DNA of 64,000 nucleotides from Candidatus Poribacteria bacterium (lineage in GTDB: Bacteria > Poribacteria > WGA-4E > WGA-3G). The position numbers and the translations under genes were made by a program. How positions within the stretch are numbered: the stretch's first letter is position 1; each line of letters opens with the position of its first letter. The notes beneath the pieces were generated by a model that saw nothing but the letters and a program-made list of their open reading frames with translations, searched no databases and had not been told where the DNA came from. Below, in pieces: positions 8,601 to 16,160 of this stretch. The stretch is taken from contig JAAXGN010000044.1 of the NCBI GenBank assembly GCA_012267415.1, forward strand, positions 62,001 to 126,000, in the 5' to 3' direction.

Positions 8601-9411
8601 TATTTTTAATTTTCTTTTTTCTGAGAACGGTCAAAATCTACTAAAACAGAACATCACGGGTTCCGCTCAAGGTGGACTAAATTCAACCAACCTTAGAGAA
8701 ATAAAAATCCCCCTTCCACCACCTAAAGTGCAAAAGCAGATTGTCAACGAATGTGAAGCGGTGGATCAGAAAACTGCTCAAGCCCGAAATGCAATTACCT
8801 CAACCAAACAAGAAATTGAAGATAAATTACAGGCTGTTGTAAGTGTTAGTTCTGAAATAAAAAAATTGGGTGATATAACAGAAATTAAAAGCGGTGGTAC
8901 GCCTTCAAGAAAGAATAATGCTTATTGGGAAAATGGATTGATACCTTGGTTGCGCTCAGAAGTTTGTAAAGAAACGCATATTAGAGAAAATATTGACTAT
9001 GAATGTATTACCGAAGAAGGATTAAATAATTCCAGTGCAAAATGGCTTGCATCAAATACAACTTTAATGGCTTTAGTAGGTGCTACAAAAGGTAAAACTG
9101 CCTTTTTGACATTTGAAGCAACTACGAATCAGAATATTGCAGGAATAAAATCTTCGTCAAAGGACATACTGGATATTTATATCTTTTATTGTCTGAAATC
9201 ACTTTATAAGCGAATAATACAAGATCTATCTCAATATGACATGCTTAATCTAACAGAAATTAAAAACATAAGAATCCCCGTCCCTCCGCTTAACATTCAA
9301 GAACAGTTTGCAGCGGAAGTTGTGCAATTAGAAGCAAAAATCACCAAAGCACAAGCCGTGATTGATAGTGCCACTGATCGTAAAAATGCCATTCTTACAA
9401 AGTATCTATAA
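5617..9411 (+). CDS. Single-chain restriction-modification-specificity enzyme (type IIG-like, type I-derived)
   Basis: The 1264-residue protein joins three activities. Residues ~45-160 form an HsdR-N-like PD-(D/E)XK nuclease (GGRFD100, IIE115-C-K117). Residues ~390-690 form an N6-adenine methyltransferase with the SAM motif DYACGSGHF (451-459) and catalytic NPPF (533-536). Residues ~880-1060 and ~1080-1264 are two HsdS-type target-recognition domains, each ending in the conserved helix lead-in (IPLPPPKVQKQIV, IPVPPLNIQEQF). No SF2 helicase/translocase is present, so it should cut near its site as type IIG/IIB-like enzymes do. Two TRDs predict a split, asymmetric recognition sequence. No separate R-M genes flank it, and it has its own promoter at 5538-5566. 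The coding frame is intact. The recognition sequence cannot be predicted. Confidence 0.9.
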   Translation: MITKSNFKDLLRTLNFTEEGNIYQKSIAEATLKVDFDKKEIIYPERLEVHEHQTCNFSQNENFVVFECVHRLLAKGYKPEHLELERPYRIGHSASGGRFDILVKDQEMNPLLIIECKTAGVEFEKAWDDTRQDGGQLFSYVHQEADTKYLCLYASSFTNNALDFTYKLIPHLDNPQILAEDTNLMSFDKANKAEQRFAVWRDTYKLEFTEKGIFEDNIQAYHIGKSKYTLAEDTKPIVAVDKDSKYHDFRTILRKHNIARRENAFEVLVNLFLCKLVDEEENRDDLKFYWNGPASDDYFDFVDRLQNLYHRGMRKFLNEEISYVSREQIDAAFWPVKNDRNATKKKIHDYFRELKFFSNSAFSFLDTHNKDLFDRNTAVLSEVVQMWQGLRLKTGEQNQFLGDMFEFFLDNGIKQSEGQFFTPLPICKFIVSSLPLAKKIEEKSEPLKTIDYACGSGHFLNEYAYQIKKAVSEQQRDLYYSQIIGIEKEDRLAKVAKVAAYMHGQEQIKILDADALAAHPEVPPKSFDVLIANPPFAVEGFLQTLSDADKEQYQLIQATGENSNTNNIECFFLERIHHLMAPGGIVGVIVPSSILSNTEAVHNRTREILLQFFDIVSIAELGSGTFGKTGTNTVVLFLRRKAKTPEPAEQYANRVEAFFEGDEEDEIYQDHPLIKAYCEHIQVPYEEYIKLFAQTNLEPLSNLLEYDIFKDYRQAFDQSTEIKNLKKASVFKKRTPTEQSAELTQRFIAYLHSIEKEKLYYFILAHEQVGKVLIVNAPSTSKERKQFLGYEWSSAKGREGIKYEGGETVNDIITPLFDPKDPDNNAKINTTIKRNFIGETIDSLPEHCHYAKLFNMLNFNRVDFNKIISLTPSQHTKIETQHPLVKLGDEIETIETGNRPKGGVENITSGAWSLGGEHIHPTTGMVNLSTPKYVPLDFYDSSTRGKLQENDILLCKDGALTGKIALLREELNNENAMVNEHVFLLRCESQLKQYYIFNFLFSENGQNLLKQNITGSAQGGLNSTNLREIKIPLPPPKVQKQIVNECEAVDQKTAQARNAITSTKQEIEDKLQAVVSVSSEIKKLGDITEIKSGGTPSRKNNAYWENGLIPWLRSEVCKETHIRENIDYECITEEGLNNSSAKWLASNTTLMALVGATKGKTAFLTFEATTNQNIAGIKSSSKDILDIYIFYCLKSLYKRIIQDLSQYDMLNLTEIKNIRIPVPPLNIQEQFAAEVVQLEAKITKAQAVIDSATDRKNAILTKYL

Positions 9412-9417
9412 TGGGGA

Positions 9418-9603
9418 GGTAGGTGCGATTTCCTAATCGCACTTGATAGTTCTTCAAAATTACCGAATTAATAACTTATAGCGAAATACAAGAATATATG
9501 CACACTTTTGCTACGTGAGACCCAAATCGATAGACTGGACTGTGCTGTAGCACAAACTTTTAGTTTGTGCAGTAGTGGCCGCAAACTAAAAGTTTGCGCT
9601 ACA
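9418..9603. repeat. Palindromes downstream of the R-M gene
   Basis: At 9418-9442 is a copy of the GTAGGTGCGATTTCCTAATC family, starting a few bases after the R-M stop codon. At 9546-9603 are two linked palindromes in inverted arrangement (GTAGCACAAACTTTTAGTTT, then GCAAACTAAAAGTTTGCGCT). A related sequence occurs at 34239-34262. These may act as mRNA 3' ends. Confidence 0.65.
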
Positions 9604-9657
9604 ATTGTATGCAAGTAATTATTGATTTCACCATAATATTTATGAGACCTCATCAGC

Positions 9658-9843
9658 AGCCGTAGCACATTCATCTTGATTGTGCTTCTTTGGACAACAA
9701 CCATCTTTCAATGCACCTCCCTGCACAACATTGATAAGACCTAATTCTGAGCAGATACATTATCGCGTGGATTGGCTTGTTTCGTTGCACAATCAAGATG
9801 AATGTGCTACGGCTTAATAACACTAAAGGCTGAGCAGATACTT
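9658..9843. mobile_element. MITE-like element, copy 1
   Basis: The element has 28-nt perfect terminal inverted repeats at 9658-9685 and 9787-9814 (core GTAGCACATTCATCTTGATT). Its interior cannot code for a transposase. A second copy, about 50 kb away at 59250-59404, has the same termini and a closely matching interior. Similarity continues past the right end to GAGCAGATACTT near 9842. It is probably mobilised in trans by a transposase not in this window. Confidence 0.75.
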
Positions 9844-9954
9844 TAGGGCGTGTAAAGTTCTCGTCAATAGAGATGTGAAAATAGCAATCTTCTCTTTCCT
9901 TAGCTTACAGAACACCTGAGGGTTATGAAAACAGACTAAATCTCCAAAACCCCC

Positions 9955-10312
9955 TTCCGCGTCATACGCGCTTTCCGCAATTCTGACAAAAATACCCGTC
10001 TGAATCACGGAGAACACGGAGGACACAGAGAACACGGAGAAAGAGGGTTTTTGCTAAAATCATCCCATCTTGTGAAAGAAAACCTAAAATGCACAAGAGT
10101 CCTTTCCGCGTCCACCGCGTCCTCCGCGCCTTCCGCGATTCTGACAACAACTGTCTACAACACGGATTACACAGAGGACACAGAGAACACAAAAAAGAGT
10201 TTTTTCATGCACGCACACGTGTTTCCTTGTGAAATCAATATTGAAGACACAAGAACCCCTTCCGCGTCTTCCGTGTCTTCCGTGCCTTCCGCGATTCTGA
10301 CAAGAACAGTGA
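9955..10312. repeat. Hexamer-rich imperfect tandem repeats (CCGCGTCTTCCGTGTC type)
   Basis: Three spaced blocks (about 9955-10050, 10107-10190 and 10257-10306) carry runs of CCGCG/TCTTCCG/GTCTTCCGTG followed by GATTCTGACAA. They are paired with the complementary purine-rich runs ACACGGAGGACACAGAGAAC. Open frames across it reflect the repeat and are not genes. There is strong potential for hairpins between the pyrimidine and purine blocks. The region lies upstream of the promoter at 10346. Confidence 0.7.
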
Positions 10313-10317
10313 CAATT

Positions 10318-10374
10318 ACTTTACACACCCACAACAAACTTTGTCTTGAAAATGAGATGCTCCTCTGGTATACT
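10318..10374 (+). promoter_or_regulatory. Promoter with ACTTTACACACCC box
   Basis: The -35 TTGAAA is at 10346-10351 and the -10 TATACT at 10369-10374, with a 17-nt spacer. The box ACTTTACACACCC at 10318-10330 ends 15 nt before the -35. It drives the small gene at 10419 and possibly leuC beyond it. Confidence 0.65.
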
Positions 10375-10418
10375 TACTAATAACATGTAGACCTTGTAAT
10401 TGTACTTGTGGTAGAAGG

Positions 10419-10712
10419 ATGAATCAAACAAACGACTCGGCGTCACTAAAAAGTTCAAGTGACGTTTTCCAAAAGCTCCAAGAGATAGCTGCAGAATCAG
10501 CAGATGGTGACTTTAGTGGTATGGCGTTCTTGCACCTGCAAAAGTGGAAGAAAACCAAAGTAAGCCTGTCAAAAGCGACAGAACTACAGCAAAATATCGT
10601 CATGGAAAATTGTGGTAAAGATTACAATAACGTTGCTGACTTTGAGAAGGAAATAAGTATCCAGTTGCCTCCAGAGATCACCGCATTGCTAACACTCCCA
10701 CAGGTATCTTAG
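10419..10712 (+). CDS. Hypothetical 97-residue protein
   Basis: I do not recognise this protein. It is soluble, with a Ser-rich N-terminus (SASLKSSSD), a probably helical middle (VFQKLQEIAAESADGDFSGM, WKKTKVSLSKATELQQNIVM) and a C-terminus rich in Leu/Pro (QLPPEITALLTLPQV). There is no signal peptide or transmembrane segment. Support comes from the good promoter at 10346-10374 about 45 nt upstream. Against it, the purine run AGAAGG abuts the ATG with almost no spacing. It may be a short regulatory or accessory protein, or a non-functional frame. It is followed by leuC after 81 nt. Confidence 0.45.
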   Translation: MNQTNDSASLKSSSDVFQKLQEIAAESADGDFSGMAFLHLQKWKKTKVSLSKATELQQNIVMENCGKDYNNVADFEKEISIQLPPEITALLTLPQVS

Positions 10713-10793
10713 TAAATACAATCGTTCTGAACACACAGATCTACTCCCCGCATAACCCAATAAACTTTTCCATATTTAGAGGTAAAAGAAAAT

Positions 10794-12194
10794 ATGAAAA
10801 AAACAATGTACGAAAAAATATGGGACACACATCTCGTCCGGTCATCCGATGACGAAGTCCCAATACTCTATATTGACACACACCTCGTCCATGAAGTCAC
10901 ATCCCCACAAGCATTTGAGGGATTGAGACTTAACGACCGAAAGGTACGCCGACCTGATCTGACATTCGCTACGATGGATCACAACGTGCCGACTACAGAC
11001 AGAAGTCTACCCATCAAAGACCAAATCGCAGCAAAGCAGATGGAAACCCTCGCACAAAACTGCGTAGAGTTTGATATTCCGCTATACGACATCAATAGTC
11101 CTGAACAAGGTATTGTACACGTCATCGGACCAGAACTTGGAATCACGCAACCCGGCAAAACGATGGTGTGCGGTGATAGTCATACCTCTACACACGGCGC
11201 ACTCGGCGCACTCGCATTCGGTATCGGCACAAGTGAGATTGAGCATGTGCTTGCAACACAATGCCTCCTGCAACATAAATCCGAAACCTTTGAGATACGC
11301 GTTGATGGTACACTACCCTACGGCGTAACAGCGAAAGACATCATCCTCTCAATCATCGGACAAATCGGAATTGATGGCGGTAATGGCACAGTAATAGAAT
11401 ATACAGGTTCTGCCATCCGAGCACTCAGTATAGAAGAACGCATGACGGTCTGTAATATGTCAATAGAAGCAGGCGCGCGTGCTGGAATGATCGCACCTGA
11501 TGACGCTACATACCAATACATTGCTGGCAGACAATTCGCGCCGAAAGGTGAAGCATTTGAGGCAGCAGTGAATCAATGGAAACAACTTCCCACAGACGAG
11601 GGTGCTACTTATGATCGCACACTTACGCTGAATGCTGCAGATATGGCACCACAGGTAACATGGGGAACAAATCCCGGTATGGTCACGGACGTAACAGGAC
11701 AAGTACCGAATCCAGCAGACATGCACTCGTCCGATGAAAAACAAGCCGCAGAACACGCATTGGCATACATGGACCTTCAACCTGGTACCCCAATGACAGA
11801 TATTTCGGTAGATAGAGTTTTCATCGGCAGTTGCACAAACTCCCGAATCAGCGATTTACGCGCAGCAGCAGATGTTGTAAAAGGTCGTAAAGTCGCTGAG
11901 AAAGTAAATGCAATGGTTGTCCCTGGATCACAAGCAATCAAACGTCAAGCTGAATCCGAAGGACTTGACAAAGTATTCCGTGCCGCAGGTTTTGAATGGA
12001 GAGAAGCAGGATGTAGTATGTGTCTCGGTATGAATCCCGATATATTGATGCCAGGGCAACGTTGTGCAAGCACATCAAACAGGAACTTTGAAGGAAGACA
12101 AGGTAAAGGTGGACGTACACATCTCGTCAGTCCACAGATGGCAGCTGCAACTGCAGTCACGGGACGCTTTGTAGACATACGCACGTTTGGATAA
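10794..12194 (+). CDS. leuC: 3-isopropylmalate dehydratase large subunit
   Basis: This is the large subunit of isopropylmalate isomerase, which converts 2-isopropylmalate to 3-isopropylmalate in leucine synthesis with LeuD in the cytoplasm. It has 466 residues, the same as E. coli LeuC. The three [4Fe-4S] ligands are in place: C347 (IGSCTNSR), C407 and C410 ([10 protein letters not shown]). N-terminal landmarks are [16 protein letters not shown] and [20 protein letters not shown]. The first ATG ([10 protein letters not shown]) has AGAGGTAAAAG upstream; MYEKIW four codons later is an alternative. leuD follows after an 81-nt spacer occupied by a palindromic repeat, so both probably share a transcript. 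leuA and leuB are not in the window. Confidence 0.97.
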   Translation: MKKTMYEKIWDTHLVRSSDDEVPILYIDTHLVHEVTSPQAFEGLRLNDRKVRRPDLTFATMDHNVPTTDRSLPIKDQIAAKQMETLAQNCVEFDIPLYDINSPEQGIVHVIGPELGITQPGKTMVCGDSHTSTHGALGALAFGIGTSEIEHVLATQCLLQHKSETFEIRVDGTLPYGVTAKDIILSIIGQIGIDGGNGTVIEYTGSAIRALSIEERMTVCNMSIEAGARAGMIAPDDATYQYIAGRQFAPKGEAFEAAVNQWKQLPTDEGATYDRTLTLNAADMAPQVTWGTNPGMVTDVTGQVPNPADMHSSDEKQAAEHALAYMDLQPGTPMTDISVDRVFIGSCTNSRISDLRAAADVVKGRKVAEKVNAMVVPGSQAIKRQAESEGLDKVFRAAGFEWREAGCSMCLGMNPDILMPGQRCASTSNRNFEGRQGKGGRTHLVSPQMAAATAVTGRFVDIRTFG

Positions 12195-12240
12195 TTATAC
12201 ACTTTCATCCCCGGTAGGTGCGATTTCCTAATCGCACCGT
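12192..12240. repeat. GTAGGTGCGATT palindrome between leuC and leuD
   Basis: ATAATTATACACTTTCATCC is followed by the palindrome GGTAGGTGCGATTTCCTAAT continuing CGCACC (12212-12237). The same leader and a damaged palindrome recur just after leuD (12877-12923), so the pair brackets leuD. The hairpin would lie inside a leuCD mRNA and could affect processing. Confidence 0.65.
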
Positions 12241-12275
12241 TGGGTAGTATATAGGTAAAATAAAGGAAAACAAAA

Positions 12276-12866
12276 ATGGAAGCATTTAAAGAACATGTTG
12301 GACTTGTGGTCCCACTTGACAGAATTAATGTTGACACCGATCAAATTATACCGAAACAATTCTTGAAACGTATTGAGCGGACAGGTTTTGGTGAATTCCT
12401 ATTCTATGATTGGCGTTACCTCGAAAATGGTGACCCTAATCCTGAATTTGTATTGAACCATCCTCGCTATGCAGGTGCAAGTATCCTAATAGCAGGTATA
12501 AACTTCGGCTGTGGAAGTTCTCGTGAACACGCGCCGTGGGCATTACAGCAATACGGATTCAAAGTAATACTCGCACCTTCATTTGCAGACATCTTTCGGA
12601 ATAACTGCTATAAAAACGGAATATTGCCGATTACACTGACTGCAGAAGAAATCGCAACACTTAGTCAGCAAGCGAAGGATACCCAAGGATACAAATTGAT
12701 GGTAAATTTAGAGGAACAATCCGTTGTGTGTCCAGATGGGACAGTATACACTTTTGAGATCGGTGATTTTGAAAAGTATTGCATGCACAATGGACTTGAT
12801 GAGATTGGATGGACACTGCAATACGAAGCGGACATAACAGCCTACGAAAACCAAAATCGCTTATAG
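12276..12866 (+). CDS. leuD: 3-isopropylmalate dehydratase small subunit
   Basis: This is the small (swivel) subunit of isopropylmalate isomerase and partner of LeuC. The 196 residues are close to the usual ~200. Family signatures are [20 protein letters not shown] at residues ~6-25, [11 protein letters not shown], and the swivel-domain motif [14 protein letters not shown] with [18 protein letters not shown] after it. RBS AAAGGAAAAC precedes the ATG. It ends just before a second copy of the repeat that precedes it. It has no odd features; the gene is intact and in the conserved leuC-leuD order. Confidence 0.97.
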   Translation: MEAFKEHVGLVVPLDRINVDTDQIIPKQFLKRIERTGFGEFLFYDWRYLENGDPNPEFVLNHPRYAGASILIAGINFGCGSSREHAPWALQQYGFKVILAPSFADIFRNNCYKNGILPITLTAEEIATLSQQAKDTQGYKLMVNLEEQSVVCPDGTVYTFEIGDFEKYCMHNGLDEIGWTLQYEADITAYENQNRL

Positions 12867-13165
12867 GGTGGATTTTGAAATAATTATACACTTTCATCCC
12901 TGGTAGGTGTGATTTCCTAATCAATGCAGAATACCAAACGCGTATTCTGCCATAGGATAGTGTATAATATATCCTTGACAAAAACACAGGAATTCGTTAC
13001 ACTAAGTCCAATCAATCAACACCGCATACTAATGCGGATTAACTTAGGGTTGTGCGTATGTTATTTTATGTGCTTAAAAGTAGTAGGCACACTCCGTGTG
13101 CCGTCAGTCAGTGTTGATTAACAATAATTATGCACACATCTTGGTCAACTAAGAGAGGGAGAAAA
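12867..13165. repeat. Intergenic region with damaged and nested palindromes
   Basis: After leuD the GTAGGTGTGATTTCCTAATC half-palindrome (12900-12922) is broken off by a different hairpin, ATGCAGAATACCAAACGCGT continuing ATTCTGC (12923-12951). Further on are a GCATACTAATGC mini-hairpin (13023-13034) and the palindrome GTAGGCACACTCCGTGTGCC (13081-13100). The last has relatives at 19917 and 19953. A candidate -10 TATAAT occurs at 12963-12968. No gene is supported. Confidence 0.6.
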
Positions 13166-13519
13166 ATGTTAGCAGAAATACTACAAAGAGAAGGTGTTAT
13201 TATAATACGTCCAACTGGACGGATGATCGGTGCAGCAAATGTTGAACTCAGACAGCAAATCCAGGAAGAACTTGAGGAATACTTCGACGCACCAAAAGTC
13301 ATTTTTAACCTTGAAGAAGTTACCCGTATGGATAGTAGCGGTTTAGGAACACTCGTTTCCGTCCATGTAACAATAACGCGAAAAGGAGGACGCACCGCAC
13401 TCGTCAAAGCCGGCGCACATATCAGAAACCTCCTTGTCCTTGGACGGTTAGCAACCGTATTTGAAAATTATGACAGTGAAGAGGAAGCGATCCTTGAAAT
13501 GGCTTCCGACAAAAGCTAA
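13166..13519 (+). CDS. STAS-domain anti-sigma factor antagonist
   Basis: The 117-residue single-domain STAS protein is of the SpoIIAA/RsbV type. It has a central beta strand (GVIIIRPTGRMIGAANVELR) and the signature loop RMDSSGLGTLVSV, whose first Ser after Asp is the usual phosphorylation site. Such proteins bind anti-sigma kinases (SpoIIAB/RsbW type) to release a sigma factor, or relay partner-switching signals. No kinase or phosphatase gene is adjacent, so its partner is elsewhere. I took the ATG at 13166 (MLAEILQREG) because GAGAGGGAGAA lies just upstream and the resulting length is standard. An upstream in-frame ATG at 13130 would add 12 atypical residues. Confidence 0.88.
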   Translation: MLAEILQREGVIIIRPTGRMIGAANVELRQQIQEELEEYFDAPKVIFNLEEVTRMDSSGLGTLVSVHVTITRKGGRTALVKAGAHIRNLLVLGRLATVFENYDSEEEAILEMASDKS

Positions 13520-13616
13520 GTACTAACATTAACGACTTGTGCTAAATAACTCGCTGCAATATGCGATTTTACATTAGTATATGTTATTATCTACGAACTT
13601 CATAAGATTTTATGTT

Positions 13617-13795
13617 CTTCAGTCCCGTAGGGACGATATGCTTATAGAAAATGGCATTGACTAAATCTTCAGTCCCGTAGGGACGATATGTTTATAGAAA
13701 AACGGCATTGACCAAACCTTCAGTCCCGACAAATGCCAAACGCGCATTTGGCGTTGATTTGGTAGGGACGATATGTTTATAGAAAAACGGCATTG
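13617..13795. repeat. Three tandem ~50-bp repeats, the third interrupted by a hairpin insertion
   Basis: Copies start at 13617, 13667 and 13718, each CTTCAGTCCCGTAGGGACGA then TATGTTTATAGAAAA and CGGCATTG. In the third, 34 nt (13729-13762, core AATGCCAAACGCGCATTTGG) split CAGTCCCG from TAGGGACG. The inserted piece is itself a near-perfect hairpin. The whole 344-nt gap (13520-13864) has no gene. It is not a CRISPR: the units differ little and have no distinct spacers. Confidence 0.75.
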
Positions 13796-13864
13796 CCGTC
13801 GCACAAAAAGTGCCACCATATTTTTAGGTTTCACTATATAGAATAGATACGACAAAGGAGTTGT

Positions 13865-15022
13865 ATGGCAAATCAGAACAATCTAACAGCTACTGTCAAC
13901 GCAGGATATCACAATCGGGATGGGTGTCCTGTTGTCGTTAATGTAGACCATCCCGACATTCACAAGTATGCCAACAAAGATGTTGTCCTAACCGATACAG
14001 ATACCGGTGACGTTATCGCTGCACAGTGTTTCACAAGTGACGATGGCAAGTCAACTTCTTTGGCATGGATACTGGATAGTCTTAAGGCAGGCACTTCCCG
14101 GAGTTATACACTTTCAGAAGGGAGTATTGATGGTGAAGCAGGTGTCAATTTAGATGAAGATTCTGGTACGATTGACATTACGGTCAACGGCAGACCGTTC
14201 ACTACTTTCAGGTACGCTAAAACACAGTATCGTCCCTATTTCTTTCCCGTCTTAGGACCAAACGGATGTGAAGTTACACGTGGTGAAACAAGCGAGATAT
14301 CAAAAGACCACGTACATCACCGTTCGCTTTATGTCGCCTATGGTGAAGTCAACGATGTTGATTTATGGGGTGAAGGTAGCAACTGCGGAAAAGTTGTTCA
14401 TCAAAACTTTACACAGAAACACGGGGGTACCGTTCTTAGTAGAATCTATGCAGACAATACATGGGAAACGAAAGACGGTAAAGTTTTGATGTCAGATAAA
14501 CAGAATTTTCGCATCTACAATCTACCCGAAGACGGTACCATCTTTGATCTTGATCTGAGCTTTATCGCTTCTGACGGGGATGTCCACTTCGGTGATACCA
14601 AGGAGGGTGGTATTATGTGTATCCGTGTGAACCCTTCAATGAACGCATCAGATGGTGGACAGATTGAGAACGCTTTTGGTGGAATCAACGAAGGTGAAAC
14701 ATGGGGTAAACGTGCTAACTGGTGCGATTATTCCGGAGTCGTTGACGGTACAGAAGTCGGAATCGTAGTTTATGATCATATTGTGAATCCACGTTATCCT
14801 ACATACTGGCACGTTCGCAACTATGGACTCATGGGAAGCAACATTTTCGGTAGCGGAACCTTCGAACGCGATAAATCAAAAGACGGCTCTTATGTCCTTA
14901 AAGAGGGTGAACAGATGCATTTTAAATTTCGCGTGCTAATTCACGCGGGGGATGCTACTGAAGGTAACGTGGCACAGAAATATCACGATTTCATCAATCC
15001 GCCGCATGTTACGTTTTCCTAA
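13865..15022 (+). CDS. DUF6807 (PmoA-like) family protein
   Basis: The 385-residue soluble protein belongs to the DUF6807 family, once labelled PmoA/methane oxygenase; the name does not imply methane oxidation. Landmarks are TQYRPYFFPVLGPNGCEVTR, HVHHRSLYVAYGEVN, DLWGEG, ANWCDYSG and the C-terminal HFKFRVLIHAGD. Family members are widespread in Planctomycetes-like bacteria beside sugar oxidoreductases and are thought to act in carbohydrate metabolism, but no reaction is established. No signal peptide is visible. RBS AAGGAG precedes the ATG. It is the first gene of a likely operon with the Gfo/Idh/MocA gene (52 nt) and the gamma-glutamyltransferase gene (15 nt further). Confidence 0.85.
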   Translation: MANQNNLTATVNAGYHNRDGCPVVVNVDHPDIHKYANKDVVLTDTDTGDVIAAQCFTSDDGKSTSLAWILDSLKAGTSRSYTLSEGSIDGEAGVNLDEDSGTIDITVNGRPFTTFRYAKTQYRPYFFPVLGPNGCEVTRGETSEISKDHVHHRSLYVAYGEVNDVDLWGEGSNCGKVVHQNFTQKHGGTVLSRIYADNTWETKDGKVLMSDKQNFRIYNLPEDGTIFDLDLSFIASDGDVHFGDTKEGGIMCIRVNPSMNASDGGQIENAFGGINEGETWGKRANWCDYSGVVDGTEVGIVVYDHIVNPRYPTYWHVRNYGLMGSNIFGSGTFERDKSKDGSYVLKEGEQMHFKFRVLIHAGDATEGNVAQKYHDFINPPHVTFS

Positions 15023-15074
15023 GGACTAAACTACCGGTCATTAAACAGAACTTCGTCACAAGGAGACCAAATAC

Positions 15075-16145
15075 ATGGCAATACCTACAATTCATGTCGG
15101 CTGCGCACATTTCGCTCACGGACGATTACAAGCACAAGTCAACACAAACGGACTTGAACCCGTAGCATGCGTTGACATCAATCTTGAAGCAGCAAAAAGA
15201 GGCGTTGAATCAATCAATGGTGCATCCGAAGATTTGTCAGAATACATCTACACGACAATCACTGAGGCGAAAGATAAGCATCCTGAAGTCGAGGCATGTC
15301 TTATCTACGCATCAACTACTGTTCATGCAGAACTGATTGTTGAGAGTCTGAACCTCGGTATGCACACACTCTGCGTCAAACCAATCGCAACGACACAAGC
15401 CGAATTCCATGACATCATAAAAGCTCACAAAGCCAACCCCGGAACAATCTTAGTGCAAGGTCAAAACAAGCGATGGAATCCTGCCGCAGCAAAAATGCGG
15501 GAATGGCTCCGTGAAGATGGGGGTATCGGTGAAATGTTAGGTGGGGAATGCAGATTCTGGATCCGACAAAATCTCTTTACCGGACCCGACTCCCGACAAC
15601 CCGATGCTTATGTTGATGGACTTTATTTCCACGCCGGTTGTAGCCATCAACTTGACCAACTCGTTGGGGCAAAAGGACTACCCAAGTACGTTACAGCACA
15701 GGTGCATAACCGAAGAGACCCAGCATTAGGACAAATTGACGCATGGGGCACCGCAGGTGGAAACGCATTGATGGAATACCACAACGGCGCACCGTTCACC
15801 TATGCAGGTACAAGAGCAGGACACATGGGAGCTTACGGATGGAGCGGAAGCTGGACATTCCACGGAGATGAAGGGGACCTTCGCAGAGATGGAGGACACC
15901 TGCAACTCTTCAAAACAGGACAAAACGTTGAAGACCTAACGCTACAAGACCTCCATGGCGGACTGATTGAGGATGATAGACTTCAATTTGATGCTTTCGC
16001 CGATGCAATCGCCACAGGTAAAGACCGGGATTGGATACAGGATAGCACACTCGGAACGTGGATACTGATGGAAGCATGCAACGAATCTGCAAGAACCCAC
16101 GAACGCGTTGATGTTGATGCATTTGCAAAAAAGATGCTGAGTTAA
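15075..16145 (+). CDS. Gfo/Idh/MocA family oxidoreductase
   Basis: The 356-residue NAD(P)-dependent oxidoreductase has an N-terminal Rossmann domain (residues 1-130) and a C-terminal alpha/beta substrate domain. The family motif around CVKPIATTQAE (usual form EKP) and the later WNPAAAKMREWL fit. The nucleotide-binding loop is unusual: HVGCAHFAHGRLQ replaces the normal GxGxxG, so cofactor affinity may differ. The family oxidises or epimerises sugars and inositols. Paired with DUF6807 upstream and separated by 15 nt from gamma-glutamyltransferase downstream, it likely takes part in a sugar or amino-sugar pathway. RBS AAGGAG is 11 nt before the ATG. Confidence 0.88.
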   Translation: MAIPTIHVGCAHFAHGRLQAQVNTNGLEPVACVDINLEAAKRGVESINGASEDLSEYIYTTITEAKDKHPEVEACLIYASTTVHAELIVESLNLGMHTLCVKPIATTQAEFHDIIKAHKANPGTILVQGQNKRWNPAAAKMREWLREDGGIGEMLGGECRFWIRQNLFTGPDSRQPDAYVDGLYFHAGCSHQLDQLVGAKGLPKYVTAQVHNRRDPALGQIDAWGTAGGNALMEYHNGAPFTYAGTRAGHMGAYGWSGSWTFHGDEGDLRRDGGHLQLFKTGQNVEDLTLQDLHGGLIEDDRLQFDAFADAIATGKDRDWIQDSTLGTWILMEACNESARTHERVDVDAFAKKMLS

Positions 16146-16160
16146 TTTGGAGCGTTTAAA

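Noticed and set aside
5617..9411. A complete type I restriction system
   Set aside because: No helicase/translocase motifs occur; all three functions are in one chain of 1264 residues.
9823..10380. Several frames in the hexamer-rich region
   Set aside because: Their repeated SSVFSV/LRVLCVLR-type composition comes from the TCTTCCG repeats; there is no start signal or homology.
11071..12337. Several frames opposite to and within leuC
   Set aside because: They are shadow frames of a clear gene with no start signals.
13617..13795. Possible small CRISPR array
   Set aside because: Three ~50-bp units are near-identical throughout, with no unique spacers and no cas genes.
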